This document shows, one piece after another, positions 1-8,586 of a stretch of DNA of 64,000 bases. Numbering within the stretch: the first letter of the stretch is position 1; each line of letters starts with the position of its first letter. A program made the position numbers and the translations under genes. The stretch is from Dactylosporangium siamense. GTDB lineage: Bacteria > Actinomycetota > Actinomycetes > Mycobacteriales > Micromonosporaceae. The notes below the pieces were generated by a model. The model was not told where the DNA came from and searched no databases. It saw only the letters and a program-made list of their open reading frames with translations. The stretch lies in contig NZ_BONQ01000069.1 in assembly GCF_016862795.1 (NCBI RefSeq), positions 62,001 to 126,000 on the forward strand. The letters run 5' to 3'.

Positions 1-136
1 CGTTGCAGCCGACGACCACCCTGCCGTCGTCGACCAGCGCGGCCGCGCCGACCGGGAACTTGGAGTACGGCGCGTAGGCACGCGCCATCACGGTGACGGC
101 CGCCCGGCGCAGCGCCACCCAGTCAACGTCCGTCAC
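1..136 (-). CDS. cdd: cytidine deaminase, N-terminal part (cut by window edge)
   Basis: This would deaminate cytidine and deoxycytidine to the uridine forms in pyrimidine salvage. Only the first 45 codons lie in the window. They start at a GTG (134-136) and encode a sequence containing AYAPYSKFPVGAAALVDDG, the substrate-binding N-terminal signature of the family; the zinc-binding HAE and PCxxC motifs would lie beyond position 1. The gene starts 2 bp after the stop of the permease gene, so it is the last visible gene of the nucleoside transport operon. That context supports the assignment: imported cytidine would be processed at once. Confidence 0.85.
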   Translation of the reverse strand, partial: MTDVDWVALRRAAVTVMARAYAPYSKFPVGAAALVDDGRVVVGCN

Positions 137-138
137 GC

Positions 139-1392
139 TCAGCCTCCACGCCGGTACGGCTTGCCGTCCGCGGCGGGTGGTCGCAGGCGCTGGGCCGCGA
201 GTGCCAGCACCACCAGCACCGTGATGTAGGGCGCGGCCTGCACCAGCGCCGTCGGGATCTTGTCCACAGAGAAGAACAATACGTAGGAGAGCACGCCGAG
301 GACGGCGGAAGAGATCGCCACGACCCGGTTACGCCGGATGAACTCCCACACCGCTAGGGCCAGCAGCAGCGCACCGACCAGGATCAGCAGGGCGTGCACG
401 GACTCGCTGCCGCGCCGCAGCTGCAGCGCGTCGGTGTAGCCGAACAGCGAGGCGCCGACGGCGAGGCCGCCCGGCCGCCAGTTGCCGAAGATCATCGCGG
501 CGAGGCCGATGTATCCGCGGCCGCCGGTCTGCCCCTCGCGGTAGATCGCGGACGTGACCGTGGACAGGTACACACCGCCGAGCCCGGCCATCGCGCCGGA
601 GATCACCACGCCGTAGTACTTGTAGCGGTAGACGTTGAGACCGAGGCTCTCCGCCGCCTGGGGGTCCTCGCCGACCGACCGGACCCGCAGGCCGAACGCG
701 GTCTTCCACAGCACCCACGCGGTGAGCGGGATCAGCAGCACGGCGAGGATCGTCACCAGCGACACCTCGTGGAGCAGGCCGCGCAGCACTCCGGCGATGT
801 CGCTGATCAGGAACCACTGGTGTTCCTCGAGGCCCTTGAGGCTGTTGACGCCGGGCACCGACAGGCGCGGCACCTGGTCCACGACCTGCGGGGACTGGGT
901 GGCGCCGGCACTGCCCCAGGTGATGTAGGAGAGGTACCGCACGACGCCGGGCGCCAGGATCGTCATCGCGACGCCGGAGATGATGTGGTCGACGCCGAAC
1001 GTGACCGTGGCGACCGCGTGGACGAGGCCGCCGACGGCGCCGCCGAGGATGCCGATGAGCAGGCCGATCCACGGCCCGAACTCCAGGCTGCCCCACGCGC
1101 CGAACCAGGTGCCGAGGATCATCTGGCCCTCGAGGCCGATGTTGACCACACCGGCGCGCTCCGCCCAGAGGCCGCCGAGACCGGCGAGCCCGAGGGGGAC
1201 CGCCGCCTGGAGCGCGGCCTGGATGGCGCCGGACGACGTGACGTCGGGGGCGTTGGCGAGCTGGTGGACCAGGGACAGCCCGACCAGCGCACCGGCGACG
1301 ATGAGCAGGATCGTGCTGGTGGACATGCGCCGGCTTCGGGGTTTCGCCGCGGGCTGCGCCGCCGCCGCCGAGAGCGTCGTGTCGGTGCTCAC
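139..1392 (-). CDS. nucleoside ABC transporter permease, second subunit
   Basis: A 417-residue inner-membrane permease of the BPD_transp_2 family (YufQ/NupQ-like), which pairs with a BMP-type binding protein. The first 40 residues are Ala/Pro-rich and cytoplasmic; hydrophobic segments follow from MSTSTILLIVAGALVGLSLV to the C-terminus. The family stretches GLEGQMILGTWFGAWGS and GYIGLAAMIFGNWRPGG, typical of nucleoside/sugar permeases, are clear. The GTG start overlaps the stop of the upstream permease (GTGA at 1389-1392), so translation is coupled. A substrate of purine or pyrimidine nucleosides is inferred from the neighbouring cdd and BMP lipoprotein. Confidence 0.9.
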   Translation of the reverse strand: MSTDTTLSAAAAQPAAKPRSRRMSTSTILLIVAGALVGLSLVHQLANAPDVTSSGAIQAALQAAVPLGLAGLGGLWAERAGVVNIGLEGQMILGTWFGAWGSLEFGPWIGLLIGILGGAVGGLVHAVATVTFGVDHIISGVAMTILAPGVVRYLSYITWGSAGATQSPQVVDQVPRLSVPGVNSLKGLEEHQWFLISDIAGVLRGLLHEVSLVTILAVLLIPLTAWVLWKTAFGLRVRSVGEDPQAAESLGLNVYRYKYYGVVISGAMAGLGGVYLSTVTSAIYREGQTGGRGYIGLAAMIFGNWRPGGLAVGASLFGYTDALQLRRGSESVHALLILVGALLLALAVWEFIRRNRVVAISSAVLGVLSYVLFFSVDKIPTALVQAAPYITVLVVLALAAQRLRPPAADGKPYRRGG

Positions 1393-2537
1393 TTCGACTC
1401 CTCCACTACCTCGGCTGCTGCCGGGGCGGCCGCGGCGGTGGCCACGCCGACCCGCCGTTGCTGCGCGCGCCTGCCGATGCGGGCCGCGAGCTCGTAGGCG
1501 ATGACGACCGACAGGACGGTGACGCCCTGCATGATCAGGATGATCTCCTTGGGAATCCCGTCGAGGTCGAGGATGATCTGCGAGCTCGCCAGGAAGCCCC
1601 ACAGGATCGCACCGAGGGCCATGCCGATCGGGTGGTTGCGGCCGAGCAGGGCCACGGCGATGCCGGTGAACCCGATGCCGCCGAAGCCCTCCGTGTAGGT
1701 GTGGCTCTCCCCGAGCATCCGGGGGAGGTTGACCAGCCCGGCGACGGCGCCGGAGATCAGCATCGCGGTGATCACCATGCGCTTGGCGTTGACGCCGCTG
1801 GCGACCGCCGCGAACGGGTTGTATCCGGTGGCCCGCAGGTCGAAGCCGAAGCGGGTCCGGTTGATCACGAACCAGTACGCGGCGCCGAGGACCACCGCGA
1901 TGGCGAAGAAGCCGAGGACCTTCTGCTCGGTGCCGGAGACGATCGGCAGGCCGGGCATCCAGGAGTCCTCCGGCAGGATGCCGGTGGTCTTGATCTGCGC
2001 GCCGGGCTCGGTGACGCCCCAGTGGTCGTTGAGCAGCCAGGTGACGACCAGGCCGCCGATCGCGTTGAGCATCAGCGTGGAGATGACCTCGCTGACCCCG
2101 CGCTGGGTCTTGAGCAGCGCGGCGATCGACGCCCATGCCGCGCCGACGATCATCGCGACCACGACGATCAGCACGATGCGCAGGCCGCCGGGCATCCAGT
2201 CCATGAACGACGCGCTGGCCAGGGCGCCGGCGAAGAACGCGGCGACCTTGGACTGACCCTCGACGCCGATGTTGAACAGGCCCATCTTGAAGCCGAACGC
2301 CACCGCGACCGCGGCGATGTAGAGCTCGCTGGCCTTGTTGAGGATCTCGACCTTCTGGTCGGGCTGGGTGCCGAACTCGTACATGTGCTGGAACGCGGTC
2401 AGGGGGTCCTTGTCGCTGATCAGCAGGGCGATCGAGGAGATCGCGGCGGCGATGACGAGCGCGGCGACCGGCGCGATCAGCTGCGGCAGCAACTTCCCGA
2501 CATCGATGCGCCGGGCGCCCACGGCGGCCGTGGTCAT
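1389..2537 (-). CDS. nucleoside ABC transporter permease, first subunit
   Basis: A 382-residue integral membrane permease (YufP/NupP-like, BPD_transp_2 family), the heterodimer partner of the next permease. It has about eight to ten hydrophobic segments. The motif GVEGQSKVAAFFAGALAS in the first third and GFGGIGFTGIAVALLGRNHP in the last third are family hallmarks. The start ATG overlaps the stop of the ATPase gene (ATGA at 2534-2537). The C-terminal tail is Ala-rich and charged, facing the cytoplasm. Confidence 0.92.
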   Translation of the reverse strand: MTTAAVGARRIDVGKLLPQLIAPVAALVIAAAISSIALLISDKDPLTAFQHMYEFGTQPDQKVEILNKASELYIAAVAVAFGFKMGLFNIGVEGQSKVAAFFAGALASASFMDWMPGGLRIVLIVVVAMIVGAAWASIAALLKTQRGVSEVISTLMLNAIGGLVVTWLLNDHWGVTEPGAQIKTTGILPEDSWMPGLPIVSGTEQKVLGFFAIAVVLGAAYWFVINRTRFGFDLRATGYNPFAAVASGVNAKRMVITAMLISGAVAGLVNLPRMLGESHTYTEGFGGIGFTGIAVALLGRNHPIGMALGAILWGFLASSQIILDLDGIPKEIILIMQGVTVLSVVIAYELAARIGRRAQQRRVGVATAAAAPAAAEVVEESK

Positions 2538-4072
2538 GAAGGGGTCTCCTCACCAGTGGCGCCGGTCATGGCGACGCCGAGCTGCTCGGGGGTGACGGTC
2601 GACGGGTCGGCGTCGGCCACCAGCCGCCCACCGTAGATCACCTTCAGCGCGTCGGACAGGCCGATCAGCTCGTCCAGGTCGGCCGAGATGAGCAGCACAC
2701 CCATGCCGGCGATCCGGGCGTTGCGGATGTGGTCCCAGATGGCGGCCTGGGCGCCGACGTCCACCCCGCGGGTCGGATGGGCGGCGATGAGGACCTTGGG
2801 CTGGTGGCTCATCTCCCGGCCGACGATGAGCTTCTGCTGGTTGCCACCGGACAGCGCGACCGCGGCGACGTCGATGCTCGGCGTGCGCACGTCGTACTCG
2901 GCGACGATCCGGGTGGTGTCGCGGCGGGCGCCACCGACGTTGATCAGGAAGCCCTTGGCGTTGGGCGGCTCGGTCTGGTGACCGAGGATGCGGTTCTCCC
3001 AGAGCGGCGCGTCGAGCAGCAGGCCCTGCCGGTGCCGGTCCTCCGGGATGTAGCCGAGGCCGGCCTCGCGGCGCCGGCGGGTGTCCCACCCGGCGATCGC
3101 GACGCCGTCGAGCTCGACGGTGCCGGCGGAGTCGCGCATGCCGATGATCGCCTCGGCGAGCTCGGCCTGGCCGTTGCCCTCGACGCCGGCGATGCCGACG
3201 ACCTCGCCCTTGTGGATCGTGAAGGTGGCGTCGTCCACGATCGGCCGGCCGTCGGGGCCGCGGACCGTGAGCCCCCGCACGACCAGGACCGGCACGTCGG
3301 TGACAGTGGACTCGCGGGCCTCGGGGCTGGGCAGTTCGCTGCCGACCATGAGGGTCGCCAGCTGGCGGGCGGTGACCTGGTCGGGCTTGACGGACGCGAC
3401 CGTGGTGCCGCGCCGGATGACGGTGATGTCGTCGGCGACGCCGCGGACCTCGTCGAGCTTGTGCGAGATGAACAGCACGGTCAGGCCCTCGCGGATGAGC
3501 TCGCGCAGGTTGCCGAAGAGCTCGTCGACCTCCTGCGGGACCAGCACCGCGGTCGGCTCGTCGAGGATGAGGATGCGGGCGCCGCGGTAGAGGACCTTGA
3601 GGATCTCCACCCGCTGGCGGTCTCCGACGCCGAGGTCCTCGACCAGCGTGTCGGGTTCGACGCCCAGCCCGTACCGCTGCGAGATCTCGGTGATCTTGGC
3701 CTTGGCCTGGGTGCCGATCCCGTGCAGCTTCTCGGCGCCGAGGACCACGTTCTCCGTGACCGTGAAGTTGTCGGCGAGCATGAAGTGCTGGTGCACCATG
3801 CCGATGCCGGCCCCGATCGCCCCCTGCGGCGAGGAGAACTTCACCGGGTTGCCCTCGATGAGGATCTCGCCCTCGTCCGGCGGCTGCATGCCGTAGAGGA
3901 TCTTCATGAGGGTCGACTTGCCGGCACCGTTCTCACCGACGATCGCGTGGATCGTGCCCTTGCGGACGGTGAGGTTGACGTCGGAGTTCGCCACGACACC
4001 GGGGAACCGCTTGGTGATCCCCTTCAGCTCGACGGCGGGTGGGTCCGCGGTCACGAGAGGCTCCTTCAACAA
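2534..4072 (-). CDS. nucleoside ABC transporter ATP-binding protein (double ABC cassette)
   Basis: A 512-residue fused two-cassette ATPase of the sugar/nucleoside type (YufO/NupO, RbsA-like). The N-terminal cassette has Walker A GENGAGKST (residues 46-54), signature LGVGDRQRVEIL and Walker B ILILDEPTAVL. In the second cassette the Walker A is degenerate (GVEGNGQAE) while the signature LSGGNQQKL is intact, as usual in this group. It energises the two permeases whose genes follow with 4-bp overlaps. It lies 51 bp after the lipoprotein gene, in the same operon. Confidence 0.93.
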   Translation of the reverse strand: MLKEPLVTADPPAVELKGITKRFPGVVANSDVNLTVRKGTIHAIVGENGAGKSTLMKILYGMQPPDEGEILIEGNPVKFSSPQGAIGAGIGMVHQHFMLADNFTVTENVVLGAEKLHGIGTQAKAKITEISQRYGLGVEPDTLVEDLGVGDRQRVEILKVLYRGARILILDEPTAVLVPQEVDELFGNLRELIREGLTVLFISHKLDEVRGVADDITVIRRGTTVASVKPDQVTARQLATLMVGSELPSPEARESTVTDVPVLVVRGLTVRGPDGRPIVDDATFTIHKGEVVGIAGVEGNGQAELAEAIIGMRDSAGTVELDGVAIAGWDTRRRREAGLGYIPEDRHRQGLLLDAPLWENRILGHQTEPPNAKGFLINVGGARRDTTRIVAEYDVRTPSIDVAAVALSGGNQQKLIVGREMSHQPKVLIAAHPTRGVDVGAQAAIWDHIRNARIAGMGVLLISADLDELIGLSDALKVIYGGRLVADADPSTVTPEQLGVAMTGATGEETPS

Positions 4073-4123
4073 GTGATGGCGGGGGACCGGATCACAGTCC
4101 CCCGCCTCACGCCCAGCTTCCGA

Positions 4124-5200
4124 TTACTTGGTCGGCACCGTGATCGTGCCGGCGACGATGTCAGCCTTGAACTTGTCGAGCTTGTCCTTGATGTCGTCGA
4201 CCTGGCCGCCGGAGGTGGAGTAGCCCACGCCGTCGGTCTTGAGGTCGAAGACGGTCGGACCGGCCTTGAACTTGTCCTCGCCGAAGTCCTTGACGAAGTT
4301 GAACACCGCGTTGTCGACCCGCTTGAGCATCGACGTCATGATGACCGTCTTCAGCGAGGCGTCGGTCACGGTGTTGTACTGGTCGGAGTCGACGCCGATG
4401 GCCAGGGCGTTCTTGGCCTTGGCGGCCTCGAACACGCCGGTGCCGGAGCCGCCGGCGGCCGCGTAGATGATGTCGGCCTTCTGGTCGTACATACCGGTGG
4501 CCGCCGTCTTACCGCCCGCGGGGTCGTTGAAGCCCTTGCAGGCCTCGGCGGGGGTCGACAGGTAGTTGGTCAGCACCTTGACGTCGGCCTTGGCGGCCTT
4601 GGCGCCGGCGGTGAAGCCCGCCTCGAACTTCTTGATCAGGTCGACCTGGCAGCCGCCGATGAAGCCGACCGTGCCGGTCTTCGACTTCAGCGCCGCGGCC
4701 GCACCGACCAGGAAGGAGCCCTGCTCCTCGGCGAAGACGAGGTCGGCCACGTTGTCAGCGGTGGTGCCGCCGTCGACGATGGCGAACTTGGTGTTCGGGC
4801 AGTCCTTCGCGGCACGTGCGAGCGGGCCGTTCTTGGCGTCCGCACCGTCGTAGACGAAGCCGACCGCGATGACCGGGTTGTAACCCGTCGTGCAGAGCAG
4901 CTTCAGTCGCGCGTACTTGTCGTTCTCGCTCTCGCCGGCGACGGCGGCCAGGTCCTTGACCTCAAGGTTCAGCTCGGACTTGACCCGGTCCAGACCGGTG
5001 GCGGCGGAGTCGTTGAACGACTTGTCGCCCCGGCCGCCGATGTCGAACGCGAGGCCGACCTTGACGCTCTTCTTCGTGGCCCCGCTGCTCGCGGTCCCCG
5101 GCGTGTCGCCCTTGTCATCGCCGCAAGCGGCCATGCTGCCCAACGCGACAATCGCCACCGCGGCGGCCGCGAGAACCTTCATCCCACGCACTCGGCGCAA
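4124..5200 (-). CDS. BMP-family nucleoside-binding lipoprotein
   Basis: The extracellular solute receptor of the importer, 358 residues. The N-terminus is a lipoprotein signal peptide: basic MRRVRGMK, a hydrophobic run, and lipobox LGSMAAC with Cys26 as the lipidated residue. The mature part carries BMP/PnrA-type sequences such as VGLAFDIGGRGDKSFND and the late GVDSDQYN. I chose the TTG at 5198-5200 because AGGGAG lies 6 bp upstream; in-frame GTG (5191) and ATG (5182) are alternatives. It is the first gene of the transporter-cdd operon. Possible -10 boxes on the minus strand are TACGCT (5255-5260) and TATAAC (5311-5316). Confidence 0.92.
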   Translation of the reverse strand: MRRVRGMKVLAAAAVAIVALGSMAACGDDKGDTPGTASSGATKKSVKVGLAFDIGGRGDKSFNDSAATGLDRVKSELNLEVKDLAAVAGESENDKYARLKLLCTTGYNPVIAVGFVYDGADAKNGPLARAAKDCPNTKFAIVDGGTTADNVADLVFAEEQGSFLVGAAAALKSKTGTVGFIGGCQVDLIKKFEAGFTAGAKAAKADVKVLTNYLSTPAEACKGFNDPAGGKTAATGMYDQKADIIYAAAGGSGTGVFEAAKAKNALAIGVDSDQYNTVTDASLKTVIMTSMLKRVDNAVFNFVKDFGEDKFKAGPTVFDLKTDGVGYSTSGGQVDDIKDKLDKFKADIVAGTITVPTK

Positions 5201-5310
5201 GACGGTCTCCCTTCACCAAAGCACCGCCCCAACGCGGTGAATCCCAACGGCGGGAGCGTACGCCCTCCGACCGACAGTTCCGCTGTTTGCTGCCGGGTTG
5301 GGAGGAGTGC

Positions 5311-5316
5311 GTTATA
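5311..5316 (-). promoter_or_regulatory. possible -10 box for the nucleoside transport operon
   Basis: TATAAC on the minus strand matches five of six bases of the consensus and lies about 110 bp before the lipoprotein start. No good -35 hexamer is visible at 16-18 bp. TACGCT at 5255-5260 is an alternative. Confidence 0.3.
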
Positions 5317-5375
5317 GGGCCGTGACGTGCGAGCGGTCCCTCCAGCCTACTGAGATCGATCTTGTAACGTCCGCT

Positions 5376-5717
5376 TTACTTCCAAAAGACGGCAACGGCG
5401 GCGTTAACGAGCGTTAGCCCCACCAAAGCCAGGAAATGCCCACGGTTGACCTGCTCACGCTTGCGTGAGAAGAACGCCATGGCGAAGATCGCCAGCCCGA
5501 TGATCGCCTTGACGGCGAGCTTGGCGGACGGCGGCTCGTCGCCGTCGCGCAACGGCGCCGACAGCGCGATGCCGGTCACCACCTGGACGATCGCACCCCA
5601 CAGCATCGCGCTGTTGATGCGCAGCGTGCCGGTGAGGTACTGGGTGATCGAACCGCCGAGCAGCAGCGCGAACCCGATGAGGTGCGCATAGAGGAGGATG
5701 AGCCGCAAAGGTTCCAC
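5376..5717 (-). CDS. small four-helix membrane protein, unknown function
   Basis: A 113-residue integral membrane protein with four predicted helices, for example LILLYAHLIGFALLLGG at the N-terminus and FLALVGLTLVNAAVAVF at the C-terminus. A basic cytoplasmic loop SRKREQVNRG separates the last two. The start is set at the GTG at 5715-5717; longer in-frame starts would run into the divergent MerR gene. Its function is not recognised. It is divergent from merR, so the intergenic MerR operator could also act on it, but this is only a positional inference. Confidence 0.7.
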   Translation of the reverse strand: MEPLRLILLYAHLIGFALLLGGSITQYLTGTLRINSAMLWGAIVQVVTGIALSAPLRDGDEPPSAKLAVKAIIGLAIFAMAFFSRKREQVNRGHFLALVGLTLVNAAVAVFWK

Positions 5718-5737
5718 CCGCGCAAGGTAGCGGTTCG

Positions 5738-5768
5738 TTGACTCTCCCCCTGCTGGAGGGTCCACGAT
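5738..5768 (+). promoter_or_regulatory. MerR-type promoter/operator with 19-bp spacer
   Basis: A -35 box TTGACT (5738-5743) and a -10 box CACGAT (5763-5768) are 19 bp apart, the over-long spacing known for promoters untwisted by MerR proteins. The spacer contains a dyad, CTCCC...GGAGGG (5743-5760). The -10 box ends 7 bp before the merR ATG, so the transcript is probably leaderless. Confidence 0.7.
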
Positions 5769-5775
5769 TGGCGGC

Positions 5776-6702
5776 ATGAACATCGGCGAGCTGTCCAGGC
5801 TGTCCGGCCTGCCGGTCAAGACCATCCGGTACTACTCCGACGTCGGGCTGGTCCCGGAGGCCGAGCGCTCCCACGCCAACTACCGCCGCTACGACCACGA
5901 CTCGCTGGTCCGGCTGGAGTTCGTGCGCACCCTGCGGGAGCTCGGCCTGGACATCGCCACCATCAAACGGGTCCTGGACCGCGGCGAGGACCTCGGCGCC
6001 GTCGCCGCCGCGCACGCCGAGGCGATCGGGGTGCAGATCCGGGTGCTGCGGCTGCGCCGGGCGGCGCTGCGCGCGGTGTCCCGACGCCCGGCCGGGGAAG
6101 GCCCCACTCCCGAGACCCTGGATCGGATGACCCGGATCGCGCAGGCCAGCACCGACGAGCGCCGGCGGATCGTGGACGAGTTCTTCGACAGCATCTTCAC
6201 CGGGATCACCGACTCGCCGGAGGCCGCGCAGTTCACGGCCCGGATGCGCGGCGTGTCCCCCGACCTGCCCGACGACCCCACCGACGCCCAGGTCGACGCG
6301 TGGATCGAGCTCGCCGAGATGCTCCGGGAGCAGGACTTCCGGGCCCGGCTGCGGGAGATGAGCAAGCGCAGCTTCGCCCCGGACGAGCGCCGCCTGGTCC
6401 CAACCGACATGTCGGAAATTTCGTGGTTCACCGGTCACATCGCGGCGCACATGGACGCCGGCGTCCCGCCCGGGAGTCCGGCGGCGGTGCCGGTGGTCGC
6501 CGCCGTCCTGGACCGGTGGGGTGTCGCCGAGGCCGACCGGGACGCGCTCGTCGACCATCTCACCCTCGCCGTCGACCCGCGCGCCGAGCGCTACTGGCAG
6601 CTCATGGCGGTGATCAACGGGTGGCCGCCGGTCCCGACGACGATGCACCGGTGGGAGTGGTTCCTGAACGCCCTCCGAGCGGGCCGCCGCCCGTTAGCGT
6701 GA
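5776..6702 (+). CDS. MerR-family transcriptional regulator
   Basis: 308 residues. The N-terminal 70 residues are a classic MerR winged-helix domain: MNIGELSRLSGLPVKTIRYY, then YRRYDHDSLVRLEFVRTLRELG. A helical dimerisation segment follows (to about residue 110), then a 200-residue C-terminal region without the Cys pattern of metal sensors, so the ligand is probably organic. The promoter immediately upstream has the 19-bp spacer and dyad expected for autoregulation. The gene ends 4 bp before the GH13 gene, so the two are likely co-transcribed and a sugar-like effector is possible, but this is speculation. Confidence 0.9.
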   Translation: MNIGELSRLSGLPVKTIRYYSDVGLVPEAERSHANYRRYDHDSLVRLEFVRTLRELGLDIATIKRVLDRGEDLGAVAAAHAEAIGVQIRVLRLRRAALRAVSRRPAGEGPTPETLDRMTRIAQASTDERRRIVDEFFDSIFTGITDSPEAAQFTARMRGVSPDLPDDPTDAQVDAWIELAEMLREQDFRARLREMSKRSFAPDERRLVPTDMSEISWFTGHIAAHMDAGVPPGSPAAVPVVAAVLDRWGVAEADRDALVDHLTLAVDPRAERYWQLMAVINGWPPVPTTMHRWEWFLNALRAGRRPLA

Positions 6703-6706
6703 CCTG

Positions 6707-8149
6707 GTGGAGTGGTGGCGGCACGCGGTCATCTATCAGGTCTACCCGCGCAGCTTCGCCGACGCCGACGGTGACGGTGTCGGCGACCTGCCCGGCATCA
6801 CCGCCCGGCTCGGCCACCTCGCCGACCTCGGGGTCGACGCGCTGTGGCTCTCGCCGTTCTACCGGTCCCCCATGATCGACGGCGGCTACGACGTCAGCGA
6901 CTACCGCGACGTCGACCCCGTCTTCGGCACCCTCGCCGACTTCGACGACCTGCTGGCCGAGGCGCACCGGCTGGGGCTGCGGGTGATCGTCGACATCGTG
7001 CCCAACCACACGTCGTCACGGCACCCGTGGTTCGTGGAGGGCCGGCGCGACCGGTACATCTTCCGCGACGAACCGAACGGGTGGCGGTCGCTCTTCGGCG
7101 GCCCCGCCTGGACGCAGGTCGCCGACGGGCAGTGGTACCTACACCTGTTCGCTCCCGAACAACCCGACCTCAACTGGCACAACCCGGACGTACGGGCCGA
7201 GTTCGACGACATCCTGCGCTTCTGGCTGGACCGGGGCGTCGACGGCTTCAGGGTCGACGTCGCCCACGGCATGATCAAGGACCTGGCCGGGGTGACGCTC
7301 TTCGACCACGAGGACGTCCACGAGATCCACCGCGGCTGGCGCAAGATCCTCGACTCCTACCCGGGCGAGCGGATGGCCGTCGCCGAGGTGTTCGACACCG
7401 CGCCGGACCGGGTGGCGCGCTACGTGTCCGTGGGCGAGCTGCACCAGGCGTTCAACTTCGACTTCCTGGAGGCGCCCTGGGACCCGGCCGTCCTGCGCCG
7501 GATCGTCGACGCGTCCCTGGCCGCCGCGGCGGCGGTCGGCGCGCCACCGACCTGGGTCCTGTCCAACCACGACCGGCGCCGGCACGTGACCCGCTTCGGC
7601 AGCGTCCGGCGGGCCCGGGCCGCGGTCCTGCTGATGCTCGGCCTGCCCGGCAGCGCCTACCTGTACCAGGGCGAGGAGCTCGGCCTGCCGGAGGTCCTGG
7701 ACCTGCCGGACGAGGTGCGGGTCGACCCGCAGTGGGTCCGCTCCGGCGGCGCCGAGCTCGGCCGGGACGGCTGCCGGGTGCCGCTGCCCTGGTCCGGCGA
7801 AGCACCGCCGTTCGGCTTCGGGCCGGGTGGCTCCTGGCTGCCGCAGCCGGCGGACTGGGCCGGGCTGACCGTGGCGGCGCAGCGCGACGACCCGGGCTCG
7901 ACGCTGCGCCTCTACCGGGAGGCGCTGCGGCTGCGCCGGCCCTCCACGACGCTGCGCTGGCTGGACGCGCCCGACGGCGTGCTGCTGTTCGAGACGGAGA
8001 CCCTGCGGGTCGCGGCGAACCTGAGCCCGGCCCCGGTGCTGATCGAGGGGCGGATCGAGGGGCCGGCCACCCCGCTGCTGAGCAGCAACGAGATGGCCGG
8101 CGAACTGCCACCGGACACGACCGCCTGGTGGGTCGTGCAGGAGCGTTAG
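6707..8149 (+). CDS. GH13 alpha-glucosidase / oligo-1,6-glucosidase-like enzyme
   Basis: A 480-residue cytoplasmic glycoside hydrolase of family 13, acting on alpha-glucosidic bonds of small maltooligosaccharides or isomalto-compounds. The TIM-barrel signatures are all present: DIVPNH (about residues 96-101), GFRVDVAHG with nucleophile Asp184, acid/base Glu227 in MAVAEVFD, and the transition-state Asp289 in VLSNHD. No signal peptide is visible. The protein is somewhat shorter than typical 530-560-residue members, mostly in the C-terminal beta domain. The GTG start lies 4 bp after merR. Exact substrate cannot be read from the sequence; trehalose synthase-type activity is less likely given the length. 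Confidence 0.88.
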   Translation: MEWWRHAVIYQVYPRSFADADGDGVGDLPGITARLGHLADLGVDALWLSPFYRSPMIDGGYDVSDYRDVDPVFGTLADFDDLLAEAHRLGLRVIVDIVPNHTSSRHPWFVEGRRDRYIFRDEPNGWRSLFGGPAWTQVADGQWYLHLFAPEQPDLNWHNPDVRAEFDDILRFWLDRGVDGFRVDVAHGMIKDLAGVTLFDHEDVHEIHRGWRKILDSYPGERMAVAEVFDTAPDRVARYVSVGELHQAFNFDFLEAPWDPAVLRRIVDASLAAAAAVGAPPTWVLSNHDRRRHVTRFGSVRRARAAVLLMLGLPGSAYLYQGEELGLPEVLDLPDEVRVDPQWVRSGGAELGRDGCRVPLPWSGEAPPFGFGPGGSWLPQPADWAGLTVAAQRDDPGSTLRLYREALRLRRPSTTLRWLDAPDGVLLFETETLRVAANLSPAPVLIEGRIEGPATPLLSSNEMAGELPPDTTAWWVVQER

Positions 8150-8586
8150 GCCGTCAGCTTCGCCGCGATCCGGGCGAACCCGGCACGGATCTCGTCGACC
8201 GACGGGGCCTCGTGCGTGTGGTCCGGGTCGTCGTGGTCGTGGTCGTGGTGATGATCGTGGTCGCCGTAGCCGGCGAGCTCGTCGTCGAGGGCCGCCGTCT
8301 CCAGGTCCTCGTTCTCGGCCGCCAGGCGGGCGGCGGCGATGTCACCGAGGATCTGCTCGGCGGTGACGTGCGGCTGGAGCGGCTCGACCACCGCCATCAG
8401 CTCCTCGTCGGCCACCACGGCCTCGGCGAGGGCGAGCGCGTGCGCCCGCTCGTAGGGCCCGCACACGACGGGCTCCCACTCCTCGTCCTCGTTCAACGGG
8501 CCGAAGGTGATGATCCACGGCAAGGTCAGCGCCGGCGCGTCGGCCGGCAGGTCCAAAGTCACTAGTGCACCCACGGCGCCCATCAT
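8146..8586 (-). CDS. hypothetical protein with His/Asp-rich segment
   Basis: 146 residues, not recognised as a named family. The N-terminal 95 residues look globular and acidic (LPWIITFGPLNEDEEWEPVV). A low-complexity stretch follows near residues 107-123, DHDHHHDHDHDDPDHTH, and then an amphipathic helix. The His/Asp run could bind divalent metal, but that is inference from composition alone. Its ATG overlaps the stop of the YihY gene (ATGA), giving translational coupling, and its stop overlaps the GH13 stop by 4 bp on the opposite strand. ATG at 8581-8583 is an equally possible start. Confidence 0.7.
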   Translation of the reverse strand: MMGAVGALVTLDLPADAPALTLPWIITFGPLNEDEEWEPVVCGPYERAHALALAEAVVADEELMAVVEPLQPHVTAEQILGDIAAARLAAENEDLETAALDDELAGYGDHDHHHDHDHDDPDHTHEAPSVDEIRAGFARIAAKLTA

